DNA of 64,000 nucleotides from Dyadobacter sp. 676 (GTDB taxonomy: Bacteria > Bacteroidota > Bacteroidia > Cytophagales > Spirosomataceae): positions 6,307,001 to 6,371,000 of the forward strand of contig NZ_CP159289.1 in assembly GCF_040448675.1 (NCBI RefSeq), read 5' to 3'. Every line of letters begins with the position of its first letter. The stretch's first letter is position 1. Both the position numbers and the translations under genes were made by a program. Below, piece after piece: positions 27,507-36,182 of this stretch. The notes under the pieces were generated by a model that did no database searches, was not told the DNA's origin, and saw only the letters and a list, made by a program, of their open reading frames with translations.

Positions 27507-29225
27507 ATGAAAAAGATATTCATACCGGTCCTGTTGCTCATTGCTACTTCCTGCGGGGACGATTTTCTGGAAAAAAGGCCGCAGGGGCAGTATAGTCCCG
27601 ACATTATTCTTACCACTTCGGGCATCGAAGGCGCACTCGTGGGCGCGTATGCGTTGCTCGACGGCATCGGCACGAGCGGCGTCACCTCGTGGCACGGCGC
27701 GGTTTCCAACTGGATATTCGGAAGCGTCGTGTCGGACGACGCCTATAAAGGTTCCGACGCCGGCGACCAGCCGGAGCAGACGTTCCTGGAACGTTACGTC
27801 TGGCTTTCGACCAACACCCATATTTACGGCAAATGGCGCACATTGTACGACGGCATTGCCCGTGCGAACGACGTCTTGAAATCATTGCCCAAAGTGCAGG
27901 GCCTTTCCGACGCCCGCAAAACACAGATCATGGCCGAGGCCCGGTTCCTGCGCGGTCATTACCATTTCGAGGCCAAGAAGATGTGGGGCAATATTTCGTA
28001 CCTCGACGAGCAGACCTGGGACCCGGAAAATCCCGAAAGTGTGCTCGTGCCGAATACCGAAGACGCCTGGCCGAAGATCGAGGCGGATTTTCAGTTCGCG
28101 GCGGAAAACCTGCCGATAGCGCAAACCGAACCGGGCCGTCCGACCAAATACGCGGCTTATGCCTACCTGGGGAAATGCCACATGTACCAGGGTTTCCCGA
28201 AGGGCCAGCCCAATATCCAACACCTCACTGCCGCGAAAGAAGCGTTGTTGCAGGTCGTCAACAGTGGAAAATACAAGCTGGTGGACCGTTTCCATGACAA
28301 CTTCGCCGCCGAAACCCGGAACAATGCCGAATCGGTTTTTGAAGTACAATATACCGTCACGGCGGCCGACGGTTCGGGCGGGAATGCGGGCGATGAGCTT
28401 ACCTATATGTACCCGAATGGGCCGGGAGGCTGCTGTGGCTTTTTCCAGGCGTCGCAAAATCTGGTAAACGCCTACAAAACCGATGATAAGGGCCTGCCGC
28501 TGATCAAGAGTTTTAATGATTCGAATGTCAAAAACGACGAAGGCTTGCTGTCCTCCGCACCATTCGAGCCTTATACCGGCCGATTGGACGCGCGCCTCGA
28601 CTGGACTGTGGGCCGCCGGGGTATTCCCTATATCGACTGGGGCATTCACCCCGGGCGGTTCTGGATCCGCGACCAGTCGTACGCGGGGCCTTATTCATCC
28701 AAAAAGCAGATCGTAAGCAAGGCGGAATCGGGCAAGACCGGTAATCCGCGCCTGAGCACCAATAACTATCGCCTGATGCGCTACGACCATGTATTATTGT
28801 GGCTCGCCGAATGCGAGGTGGAGCTTGGTAACCTCGAAAAAGCCCGGGAATATGTGAATATGATCCGCAAGCGCGCCGCGAACCCGGACGGTTTTGTGAA
28901 AACCGACGACGGAAAACCTGCGGCGAATTATGTGGTAGGGGTTTACAATGAACCCTGGAAAGACGCAACCGCCGCGCGCGATGCGGTGCGCTTCGAAACG
29001 CGCCTGGAATTTGCGATGGAAGGCCACCGGTTCTTCGACCTCGTTCGCTGGGGAATCGCGGCGCAGGTGCTGAATGCCTATCTCGAAAAAGAAAAAAATC
29101 TCCGCACCTATCTCAGCGGCGCCAAATTCGAAGAAAAGCACCAATACTATCCGATTCCCCAGCAAGCCATTGTGTACAGCACAAAAAATGGCAAAGCCAC
29201 ATTGACACAAAACACAGGCTATTAG
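27507..29225 (+). CDS. SusD/RagB family nutrient-binding lipoprotein
   Basis: 572 residues. Lipoprotein signal with Cys16 (LLLIATSC), then 'GDDFLEKRPQGQYS'. TPR-like helices include 'MAEARFLRGHYHFEAKKMWG' and 'AYAYLGKCHMYQGF'. The C-terminal SusD blocks are 'REYVNMIRKRAANPDG' and 'RFETRLEFAMEGHRFFDLVRWG'. Partner of the preceding SusC. The genes that follow (cytochrome/DUF1553 and DUF1501 proteins) suggest that the ligand is not an ordinary starch-like glycan. Confidence 0.95.
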   Translation: MKKIFIPVLLLIATSCGDDFLEKRPQGQYSPDIILTTSGIEGALVGAYALLDGIGTSGVTSWHGAVSNWIFGSVVSDDAYKGSDAGDQPEQTFLERYVWLSTNTHIYGKWRTLYDGIARANDVLKSLPKVQGLSDARKTQIMAEARFLRGHYHFEAKKMWGNISYLDEQTWDPENPESVLVPNTEDAWPKIEADFQFAAENLPIAQTEPGRPTKYAAYAYLGKCHMYQGFPKGQPNIQHLTAAKEALLQVVNSGKYKLVDRFHDNFAAETRNNAESVFEVQYTVTAADGSGGNAGDELTYMYPNGPGGCCGFFQASQNLVNAYKTDDKGLPLIKSFNDSNVKNDEGLLSSAPFEPYTGRLDARLDWTVGRRGIPYIDWGIHPGRFWIRDQSYAGPYSSKKQIVSKAESGKTGNPRLSTNNYRLMRYDHVLLWLAECEVELGNLEKAREYVNMIRKRAANPDGFVKTDDGKPAANYVVGVYNEPWKDATAARDAVRFETRLEFAMEGHRFFDLVRWGIAAQVLNAYLEKEKNLRTYLSGAKFEEKHQYYPIPQQAIVYSTKNGKATLTQNTGY

Positions 29226-29234
29226 CCATTTACA

Positions 29235-29272
29235 TCCCCTTGCCGTCGACTTAAGTCGACGGCAATAGGGGG
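29235..29272. terminator. Long palindromic hairpin after the SusD gene
   Basis: A perfect 26-base palindrome (29240-29265: ttgccgtcgac, centre ttaa, gtcgacggcaa) extends outward through cccc/gggg with a two-base bulge. It lies ten bases after the SusD stop and 100 before the next gene. It lacks a T-run, so it may be a transcript stabiliser or processing site that sets SusCD above the downstream genes, or a protein-binding palindrome. Confidence 0.6.
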
Positions 29273-29372
29273 AAATTTATTAAATTAGGATTAAGAAAAT
29301 GGAAAATAGGACTGATTTGTGCTTTTTAAGTTGTTATTCGCCGAAATTTGCCCGTTAGTATAAGATTCTTGA

Positions 29373-32300
29373 ATGATGTTGAATTCGTGGTTTAAATATT
29401 CTTCGCTGGTCGCTGTCACCGGGTTCTTTTTCATGTCGTGTGAAAAAAGGGTCGATTTGCCGGACGACGTAGCCGCCGAAATGAACACGCTGGTGGCGCC
29501 TGTCGACTATACTTACGATGTGAAACCGATCCTTTCCGACCGTTGTTTCGCCTGTCACGGGCCCGATGCCAATCACCAGAAGGCGGGTTTGCGCCTCGAC
29601 GTGGCCGAAGTGGCTTATAAAAAGGAAGCGGAAAGCGGTTTGAAGGCCATTAAGCCAGGCAAACCCGGCAATAGCGAGCTGGTGCACCGGATTCTCTCCG
29701 CCGATCCGGATATCGTCATGCCAACGCCGGAGTCGCATTTGTCGCTTACGGCACGCGAGAAGGCTATTCTAATCCGCTGGGTGGAAGAAGGGGCCGAGTA
29801 CAAACCGCATTGGGCATTTACCAAAGTGGAAAAACCCGCAGTGCCCAGGGTTAAGAACGAGGCGTGGGTACGTAACGACATCGACCGGTTTATTCTTAAA
29901 AAACTGGAAGACAAGAATATCAGGCCTTCACCGGAAGCCGCTAAAACTACCTTGTTGCGTCGCGTTTCGTTGGACCTGACCGGCTTGCCGCCGACACCGG
30001 AAGAAGTGAAAGCCTTTGTGAACGATAAATCGCCGAATGCCTACGAAAAGGTTGTCGATCGCTTGCTGGCGTCGCCGCATTACGGAGAGCATATGGCAGT
30101 GCCCTGGCTGGACGCCGCGCGCTACGCGGATACGCACGGGTACCAGGACGACGGCCTGCGCACCGCCTGGCCGTTCCGCGACTGGGTGATCAATTCGTTC
30201 AATAAAAATCAGCCTTACGACCAGTTTGTAACCTGGCAACTGGCGGGCGACTTGTTACCCAACCCCACGCGCGACATGATGGTAGCAACCGCATTCAACC
30301 GTATGCACCAGCAGAGCCAGGAAGGAGGCATTATTCCCGAAGAATATCGCACCGCCTACGTTTCGGACCGCGTAGATACATTTGGCAAAACATTCCTCGG
30401 CCTGACGGTCGAATGTGCCCGCTGCCACGACCACAAGTACGACCCGATCAGCCATAAGGATTACTATTCATTGTACGCATTTTTTAACAACAATGACGAA
30501 AACGGCCAGATCCCGTACAATGGCGAGGCGAGCCCGGCTATCACGCTGCCGACGCCGGAGGCCGAAGCGAAATTGAAATACATTCACGACAATCTGGCAA
30601 AAGAGCGATCGGCCATGACGGCCAATGCGGCCAGTTACGAACGCAGTTTCCAGCAATGGCTGACAACTGCCCGGATGGCGCCGGAAAAGGCATTACTTCC
30701 CGAGAAAACCGATTTGCTGGGCCATTTTACGTTTGACGAACCGGCCGGAAAGGAGTTTGCGAATCTCGCCAATCCGAAACATAAAGCGACTGCCGAAGGA
30801 GACGATAGCCTGTCGAATATGGCTTCCCGCAACGGCCGTATCGGCAAGGCGCGGTATATTTTCGGGGAGAATGCCGTGAGTTTCGGGGACAACTTCGCAT
30901 TCTTCGAGCGTAACCAGCCTTTCAGCATCAGTATCTGGCTTAATCTGCACGATCCGGCGGTGAGCGGTTCGCTGGTGCATAAGTCGAACGGGGTAATGAA
31001 CGGCTATCGCGGATGGAATGTGTTCCGGGAAAAGGATGGTCGCATCCGGTTGACGATCAGCCATGTGTGGCCGGAGAACGCCATTGAAATACAAACCGTC
31101 GACAAGTTCCCGATGAACAAATGGACGCAGCTGGGCTTCACCTATGACGGTATGAGCAGGGCAGCGGGGCTTAAACTTTATGTTAACGGCCAGCAGGCGA
31201 AGGTTACCGTGCATAACGACCACCTGACGGAAAGTATATTGTATGGAAAGAATAAAACCAACTGGTACGTCGACCGGCTGAATATCGGGCGGCTGTCGGA
31301 CCAGCGGACTAAGAATTTCGAGGTCGACGAATTCCGTATTTACACCCGTGCGATCAGTCCGCTAGAAATGCAGGGGCTTTTCACATTGAAAAACGAACTG
31401 CTGGCCGCATTGAAAACGCCCGCGGCGCAGTTAAAGCCCGCACAGCTCGCTTCATTGAGGGATTATTATCTCACCAACATCGATGCCGGCTACAAAAAGC
31501 AGATTGCCGCAAGTCTGGCGTTGATCGGAGAGGAGACGGAAATCATGGACAAGCAGATAGACGTGATGGTCATGAAGGAGCGCAAATATCCCCGCAAGAC
31601 CTTCATCCTCAACCGGGGAGCCTATGATGCACCGGGCAAGCCGGTCACGATGGATACACCGGATGCATTCTTCAAGATACCGAAAGAATACCCCCGCAAC
31701 CGCCTTGGACTGGCTAAATGGTTGCTCGATAAGGACCATCCGCTGTTTACCCGCGTGACCGTGAACCGCTTCTGGATGATGTATTTTGGTAAAGGGATTG
31801 TCATTTCGAGCGACGATTATGGTAACCAGGGCGAATTGCCGACGCACCCCGAACTGCTGGATTACCTTGCGGCGCGTTTCCGGGAATCGGGCTGGAATGT
31901 GAAAGCGATGCAAAAGCTGATCGTAACGTCGGCCACTTACCGCCAATCGTCCAGGATCGATCCGGACAACAAAGATCTGGACCCTGACAACCGGTTATAC
32001 GCGCGAGGCCCAAGCTACCGCATGAGTGCGGAGCAGATTCGTGACAATGCATTGGCATCCAGTGGCTTGCTCACACGCAGGATCGGGGGCAAGAGCGCCT
32101 ACCCGTACCAGCCTGCGGGGCTATGGGAAGCGCTGGCGACGCGTAACGAGGTGACTTACAAGCAGCAGCACGGCGATTCACTTTACCGGCGGAGCCTCTA
32201 CACAATCTGGAAACGCAGTTCGCCGCCGCCGATGATGCTCAACTTCGACGCCGCCGAACGGCATTTCTGCATCACGAAAAGGCAGAAAACCAGCACGCCG

Positions 32301-32639
32301 TTGCAGGCGTTGGTAGTGATGAACGACCCGCAATTCGTGGAAGCGTCGCGCGTGCTGGCACAGCATATGCTGAAAAACGGCCGGACCATCGACGAGCAGA
32401 TCGACTACGCGTTCACCGCATTGACGAGCCGCCTGCCCGATCCGAAGGAAAAAATGGTGCTGAAAGAGTTGTACGACGAAGAATTGAAGGATTTCAGCCA
32501 CAATCCGAAACGAATGAAGTCGATTCTGGCAGTCGGCGAATATCCTGTCGACAAAGCCCTCAACCCGGCGCAGTTAGCCGCCGGCACCATCGTGGCCAGC
32601 ACGGTGATGAATTTCGACGAATTTTTGATCAAGCGATAA
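29373..32639 (+). CDS. PSD1 lipoprotein: planctomycete-type cytochrome c, DUF1549, LamG and DUF1553 domains
   Basis: 1088 residues. Lipoprotein signal with Cys23 (FFFMSC). A planctomycete-type cytochrome c domain has the haem motif C58-F-A-C61-H62 ('SDRCFACHGPDA'). Next come DUF1549 (about 165-375: 'RRVSLDLTGLPPTPEEV', 'WLDAARYADTHGYQ', 'CARCHDHKYDPI'), a LamG/concanavalin-type insert (about 450-620: 'GHFTFDEPAGKEF', 'PFSISIWLNLHDP'), and DUF1553 (about 760-1050: 'NRLGLAKWLLDKDHPLFTRVTVNRFWMMYFG', 'RQTSTPLQAL'-like 'KTSTPLQALVVMNDPQFVEA'). Such proteins nearly always pair with DUF1501 proteins, as here. The function is not established; an envelope redox or glycan-handling role is inferred. 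Confidence 0.93.
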   Translation: MMLNSWFKYSSLVAVTGFFFMSCEKRVDLPDDVAAEMNTLVAPVDYTYDVKPILSDRCFACHGPDANHQKAGLRLDVAEVAYKKEAESGLKAIKPGKPGNSELVHRILSADPDIVMPTPESHLSLTAREKAILIRWVEEGAEYKPHWAFTKVEKPAVPRVKNEAWVRNDIDRFILKKLEDKNIRPSPEAAKTTLLRRVSLDLTGLPPTPEEVKAFVNDKSPNAYEKVVDRLLASPHYGEHMAVPWLDAARYADTHGYQDDGLRTAWPFRDWVINSFNKNQPYDQFVTWQLAGDLLPNPTRDMMVATAFNRMHQQSQEGGIIPEEYRTAYVSDRVDTFGKTFLGLTVECARCHDHKYDPISHKDYYSLYAFFNNNDENGQIPYNGEASPAITLPTPEAEAKLKYIHDNLAKERSAMTANAASYERSFQQWLTTARMAPEKALLPEKTDLLGHFTFDEPAGKEFANLANPKHKATAEGDDSLSNMASRNGRIGKARYIFGENAVSFGDNFAFFERNQPFSISIWLNLHDPAVSGSLVHKSNGVMNGYRGWNVFREKDGRIRLTISHVWPENAIEIQTVDKFPMNKWTQLGFTYDGMSRAAGLKLYVNGQQAKVTVHNDHLTESILYGKNKTNWYVDRLNIGRLSDQRTKNFEVDEFRIYTRAISPLEMQGLFTLKNELLAALKTPAAQLKPAQLASLRDYYLTNIDAGYKKQIAASLALIGEETEIMDKQIDVMVMKERKYPRKTFILNRGAYDAPGKPVTMDTPDAFFKIPKEYPRNRLGLAKWLLDKDHPLFTRVTVNRFWMMYFGKGIVISSDDYGNQGELPTHPELLDYLAARFRESGWNVKAMQKLIVTSATYRQSSRIDPDNKDLDPDNRLYARGPSYRMSAEQIRDNALASSGLLTRRIGGKSAYPYQPAGLWEALATRNEVTYKQQHGDSLYRRSLYTIWKRSSPPPMMLNFDAAERHFCITKRQKTSTPLQALVVMNDPQFVEASRVLAQHMLKNGRTIDEQIDYAFTALTSRLPDPKEKMVLKELYDEELKDFSHNPKRMKSILAVGEYPVDKALNPAQLAAGTIVASTVMNFDEFLIKR

Positions 32640-32650
32640 AAATCAAAGCA

Positions 32651-34129
32651 ATGAGCCTATACAGAGAACTTGAAAACCACGTTCACGAGCAATTGAGCAG
32701 GCGTAATTTCCTCTCGAAAACGAGCCTTGGACTAGGTGCGGCAGCGATGGCGTCGCTTTTGAATGCAGACAATTCGCTGGCCAAAAAAGCAGGGGAGAAA
32801 ATCCCCGAGGCCGCCGGGTTGCCGGTCGGCCACCCGCATTTCGCCCCGAAAGCCAAACGGGTAATCTATTTGTTTCAAAGTGGCGCCCCGTCGCAACTGG
32901 AACTGTTCGACTACAAGCCCAAACTGGAAGAAATGTGGGGCAAGGACCTGCCCGAGTCGGTGCGGAAAGGCCAGCGCCTTACCGGCATGACGGCCGGGCA
33001 AAGCAGCTTTCCGCTGGCCGCTTCGAAATACAAATTCCAGCGGTATGGGGATAATGATATGATGATCAGTGAGTTGATGCCGTACACATCAGGCATCGTG
33101 AACGACGTCACATTTATTCGCTCCATGTTTACGGAGGCCATCAACCACGATCCGGCCGTTACGTTTTTCCAAACGGGCAGCCAGCAGGGTGGCCGGCCTT
33201 CCTGGGGCTCGTGGGTAAGCTACGGGCTCGGCTCGGACAACCAGAATATGCCGGCGTTCGTGGTACTGCTTTCCAAAGGCCGCAGCGGCGACCAGCCTCT
33301 GTACGCCAAACTCTGGAGTAATGGTTTTTTGCCGTCCATCCATCAGGGGGTGGTATTCCGCTCCGGCCCCGACCCGGTTTTTTACCTCAACAACCCCGAA
33401 GGGATCGACCGCACAAGCCGCCGCAGAATGCTTAATTCATTGGCCAAATTGCAACAGGGGCAATTCGAAAAGCTGCTCGACCCGGAGATCAATTACCGGA
33501 TGGCGCAATATGAAATGGCGTACCGCATGCAAACCGCCGTGCCGGAGACGATGGATATTTCCAAAGAACCGGACTATATTTTCGATATGTATGGTGAAGA
33601 TTCGCGCAAGCCCGGCACATTTGCGGCCAACTGCGTGCTGGCGCGCAAACTGATCGAAAAGGACGTGAAATTCGTGCAGTTGTACCACCAGGGCTGGGAC
33701 CAGCACGGTAACCTGCCCAACGATATCAAGATTATGGCCAAAAGCGTCGATCAGGCATCGGCCGCATTGATCAATGATCTGAAACAACGCGGGCTATTGG
33801 ATGAAACGCTGGTAGTTTGGGGCGGCGAATTCGGTCGGGGCGCGTATTCGCAAGGTAAACTCACGCGTGACAACTACGGCCGTGACCATCACCCGAGAAG
33901 TTTCACGATCTGGATGGCCGGTGCCGGTGTCAAAAAAGGATTCGTGTACGGGCAGACCGACGATTTTGGTTATAATATCATCAAAGACCCGGTGCATGTG
34001 CATGATTTTCAGGCTACCGTGATGTATTTGATGGGCATCGACCACGAGCAGCTCGTATTTAAGCATCAGGGGCGGCGATACCGCCTCACGGACGTGCACG
34101 GCAAGGTTGTGAAGCCGCTTTTGGCTTGA
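32651..34129 (+). CDS. DUF1501 family protein with Tat-type signal
   Basis: 492 residues. The N-terminus has a twin-arginine signature (R17-R18 in 'LSRRNFLSKTSLGLGAAAMAS'), so it is probably exported folded. DUF1501 proteins belong to the alkaline-phosphatase/sulfatase fold. Visible blocks are 'KRVIYLFQSGAPSQLELFDYKP', 'QLYHQGWDQHGNLPND', 'LVVWGGEFGR' and 'RDHHPRSFTIWMAGAG'. It lies 11 bases after the PSD1 gene and is its usual partner. Hydrolytic activity has not been shown for the family to my knowledge. Confidence 0.94.
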   Translation: MSLYRELENHVHEQLSRRNFLSKTSLGLGAAAMASLLNADNSLAKKAGEKIPEAAGLPVGHPHFAPKAKRVIYLFQSGAPSQLELFDYKPKLEEMWGKDLPESVRKGQRLTGMTAGQSSFPLAASKYKFQRYGDNDMMISELMPYTSGIVNDVTFIRSMFTEAINHDPAVTFFQTGSQQGGRPSWGSWVSYGLGSDNQNMPAFVVLLSKGRSGDQPLYAKLWSNGFLPSIHQGVVFRSGPDPVFYLNNPEGIDRTSRRRMLNSLAKLQQGQFEKLLDPEINYRMAQYEMAYRMQTAVPETMDISKEPDYIFDMYGEDSRKPGTFAANCVLARKLIEKDVKFVQLYHQGWDQHGNLPNDIKIMAKSVDQASAALINDLKQRGLLDETLVVWGGEFGRGAYSQGKLTRDNYGRDHHPRSFTIWMAGAGVKKGFVYGQTDDFGYNIIKDPVHVHDFQATVMYLMGIDHEQLVFKHQGRRYRLTDVHGKVVKPLLA

Positions 34130-34141
34130 TATGGAGAAATG

Positions 34142-34175
34142 AAAGGACGCTCGCTCGGACGTCCTTTTGTTTTAA
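34142..34175 (+). terminator. Rho-independent terminator at the end of the SusCD-PSD1-DUF1501 group
   Basis: aaaggacg (34142-34149) pairs with cgtccttt (34160-34167) over a ten-base loop, followed by tttgtttt. It lies 13 bases after the DUF1501 stop and just before the converging DUF3592 gene, which it may also serve. Confidence 0.85.
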
Positions 34176-34177
34176 CA

Positions 34178-34621
34178 TCAACCAGCGAGCCATTGAAACA
34201 CCGCTTTTACCGCCGAACTGATGTTCCATATCGAAAACAGCCAGAACATGGCGGCCATTCCGGCAAAGACATAAACAAACAGGTAATTGCCTTGCAGGTG
34301 CACATTGTCGGGGTCATTGGGATCATAATAAAGTGTCACTTCTTCGCCGACCTGGTAGGCGGGCGGGTTACGGGCTTCCGAACTGTGAAAGACATGCCAC
34401 GTGCCGTCCTTTTTTATATAACGGATCGAAGGCGCCAGCGGATATTCGCGCGGCTTCAGACGATGCAGGTCGATTACGACGCCTTTGGTTTCGATGCCAT
34501 TTTCAACCAGGTTACGGTTGTTACGGTAAATAGTATACGAAATGATCGCAAACACTGCCCCGATTGTGAAAAACAAAAGAATGAACAGCGCGAAGCCCGG
34601 TACTTCCTTACTCGTTTCCAT
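34178..34621 (-). CDS. DUF3592 membrane protein
   Basis: 147 residues from ATG 34621. Two membrane helices (about 9-29 and 112-134) flank a soluble strand-rich domain containing 'GIETKGVVIDL', 'YPLAPSIRYIKKDG' and 'YQVGEEVTLYYDPNDPDN', the DUF3592 pattern. Function unknown. An in-frame ATG at 34645 would overlap the stop of the upstream gene and is also possible. Last of four leftward genes. Confidence 0.8.
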   Translation of the reverse strand: METSKEVPGFALFILLFFTIGAVFAIISYTIYRNNRNLVENGIETKGVVIDLHRLKPREYPLAPSIRYIKKDGTWHVFHSSEARNPPAYQVGEEVTLYYDPNDPDNVHLQGNYLFVYVFAGMAAMFWLFSIWNISSAVKAVFQWLAG

Positions 34622-34635
34622 TGTTGTTCCGCGGG

Positions 34636-34986
34636 TTAAAGCCATTGGTAAATCTCCTTCAATGTGCCTTCGAATTGCCTGGGCGGCGTGCCGGAGGAAT
34701 TAGCGAACGGATAAGTGCCGCGGACCGCGGTGCCGGCGCCTGTTTTCAGGTTTAGGCGGAGGTGACAATACTCCCGGCCCGGATAGAGCCGCGTTTTCAT
34801 TTCAACGGTCGAATCGTCGATCCAGTTGACCTCGTCGGCACTCCACGTGGACGGCATATCAAAAATCAACTGGTTGTCGGAAACCCGGTAAATACCCGGC
34901 TCGGTGACCCAATGGCTCATGCGCACTTCATAGGCGCCGAAACGGACAGTGTAAGTGTTTTGCGGTGATGGGACTTCGTCGGTCAT
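34636..34986 (-). CDS. Hypothetical 116-residue soluble protein
   Basis: No signal peptide, membrane segment or family that I recognise. Alternating strands ('YTVRFGAYEVRMSHW', 'GIYRVSDNQLIFDMP', 'STVEMKTRLYPG', 'CHLRLNLKTG') suggest a small beta-sandwich or lipocalin-like fold that reports an equilibrium or weight value, but this is speculation. It sits between two membrane-protein genes in a tight leftward group (gap 14 to DUF3592, 38 from the upstream gene), which supports it being real. Confidence 0.65.
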   Translation of the reverse strand: MTDEVPSPQNTYTVRFGAYEVRMSHWVTEPGIYRVSDNQLIFDMPSTWSADEVNWIDDSTVEMKTRLYPGREYCHLRLNLKTGAGTAVRGTYPFANSSGTPPRQFEGTLKEIYQWL

Positions 34987-35024
34987 GAACAGAGGAAATA
35001 ACGAGTATGCTTGATATCTGTAAG

Positions 35025-35519
35025 TTACCTGGCCCTGGCGAGCAGGTTAATGATGATCCAGAAAATGAGCAGCACACCGGCCACGATTCCGGCCCATTTG
35101 AGAACCGGCACGGCATACGTTCTGAATTTGATAAACAGCGTTGTCCCGATCATGCCCAAAAACAGGAAGAACGCGCCAAAGATAACCATCATCATGAACA
35201 TCGTTCCGACCCCCGAATTGCGGGAATCTTGGTAGTCGATAGCAACGCAGAAACGGTTGCTGACCGACACGATGCCGATCAGACCGGCAACGCCTATACG
35301 CAGCATCCACCAGCCGAGGCCGCCGTGCGACCAATACAATGGCACAAAGGAAAGGATGATAGCGGAAAAAAGGATATACCAGGCAAGGCTTTCCAGGCGT
35401 GCATTGCCGGCCTCGGTAGGAGGCTGGTTGGGCGCCACCAGCAGCAGCGTAACGGTGTACATTAAAAGCCAGGAAAGTTCAGGACCGAGGAGAAACGTTG
35501 TAATGCGGTTAATATGCAT
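35025..35519 (-). CDS. Hypothetical four-to-five-helix membrane protein
   Basis: 164 residues with hydrophobic segments at about 12-29, 46-62, 70-88, 105-128 and 140-160. No motif that I recognise; 'WSHGGLGWWMLRIGVAGLIG' is the most distinctive stretch. It starts two bases after the stop of the DUF4468-like gene, so they are almost certainly co-transcribed. Confidence 0.7.
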   Translation of the reverse strand: MHINRITTFLLGPELSWLLMYTVTLLLVAPNQPPTEAGNARLESLAWYILFSAIILSFVPLYWSHGGLGWWMLRIGVAGLIGIVSVSNRFCVAIDYQDSRNSGVGTMFMMMVIFGAFFLFLGMIGTTLFIKFRTYAVPVLKWAGIVAGVLLIFWIIINLLARAR

Positions 35520-35521
35520 GG

Positions 35522-36022
35522 TCAGAACGGCTTGTAATCCTTCACGCCGGTTTGAAGATCCGCCAGCAGTGCTTTGAGTTTGGCGTCGAGCTCGGCGGCA
35601 GTGGCCTTATGCTCGTTTTTCTGGCTGAAAATTTCCAGAGATACCGGGCGGCCGCCATTCCCGTCCAGATATTCCACATTGGCCAGCGATGCGCGGTATT
35701 TGCGGTTGGCGCATTCGACGGACAGCACGTAGGCAAATTTGTACACACCGCCTGCGCTGTTTTCCGATCTCGGGACAACGACCGTGATGTAGCCCTGCGT
35801 TACGAGGTCGCCGGTTTCCTTATCGTCGACGAGCGTCTTATTGTCCGGCGCCGACTGGCTTACCCACAGGCGGGCGCGTCTGAAAATATCGGTCAGGGAA
35901 ACGCTGCCGCAATCGACCGTTTCGGTGTAGGCAATTTTACCGTTTATAGCTGGCAGGATGGAAAAAGCGTGCGAGATGCCTGTCATGCATGCGAGCACGA
36001 CGATCAAAATGGATTTTGACAT
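35522..36022 (-). CDS. Exported DUF4468-like protein
   Basis: 166 residues with a signal peptide (MSKSILIVVLACMTGISHA). The mature part fits the DUF4468 pattern: 'NGKIAYTETVDCGSVSLTDIFRRARLWV' followed by strands and 'YKFAYVLSVECANRKYRASLANVEYL'. Members are predicted to have a TBP-like fold and are secreted or periplasmic, function unknown. First gene of the leftward four-gene group, with a promoter-like element just upstream. Confidence 0.75.
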   Translation of the reverse strand: MSKSILIVVLACMTGISHAFSILPAINGKIAYTETVDCGSVSLTDIFRRARLWVSQSAPDNKTLVDDKETGDLVTQGYITVVVPRSENSAGGVYKFAYVLSVECANRKYRASLANVEYLDGNGGRPVSLEIFSQKNEHKATAAELDAKLKALLADLQTGVKDYKPF

Positions 36023-36055
36023 GATGATAAATTGGTTCGATTTTTAAAATTGGCG

Positions 36056-36090
36056 GTGCAAAATTGCACACTGGAAAGAGAGGGAGCAAA
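36056..36090 (-). promoter_or_regulatory. Putative promoter and palindrome for the four-gene small-protein group
   Basis: On the minus strand TTTG (36090-36087) and CAATTTTG (36066-36059) are 20 bases apart, one base off the TTTG/TAnnTTTG pattern. The -7 element lies within a perfect inverted repeat, gtgcaa-aa-ttgcac (36056-36069), which could be an operator. Confidence 0.4.
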
Positions 36091-36156
36091 TAAAATGAGC
36101 TACCGGTAAATCATTGCTTTTCTTTGAAAAACAATCGGTTAGCGCAATACCATTCA

Positions 36157-36182
36157 ATAAAAAAGTGGCTTGGAGGCCACTT
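36157..36182 (-). terminator. Rho-independent terminator of the GlxA-type regulator gene
   Basis: On the minus strand aagtggc and gccactt (36176-36182 with 36163-36169) form a seven-base-pair stem over a six-base loop and are followed by a T-run. It begins directly after the stop codon. Confidence 0.85.
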
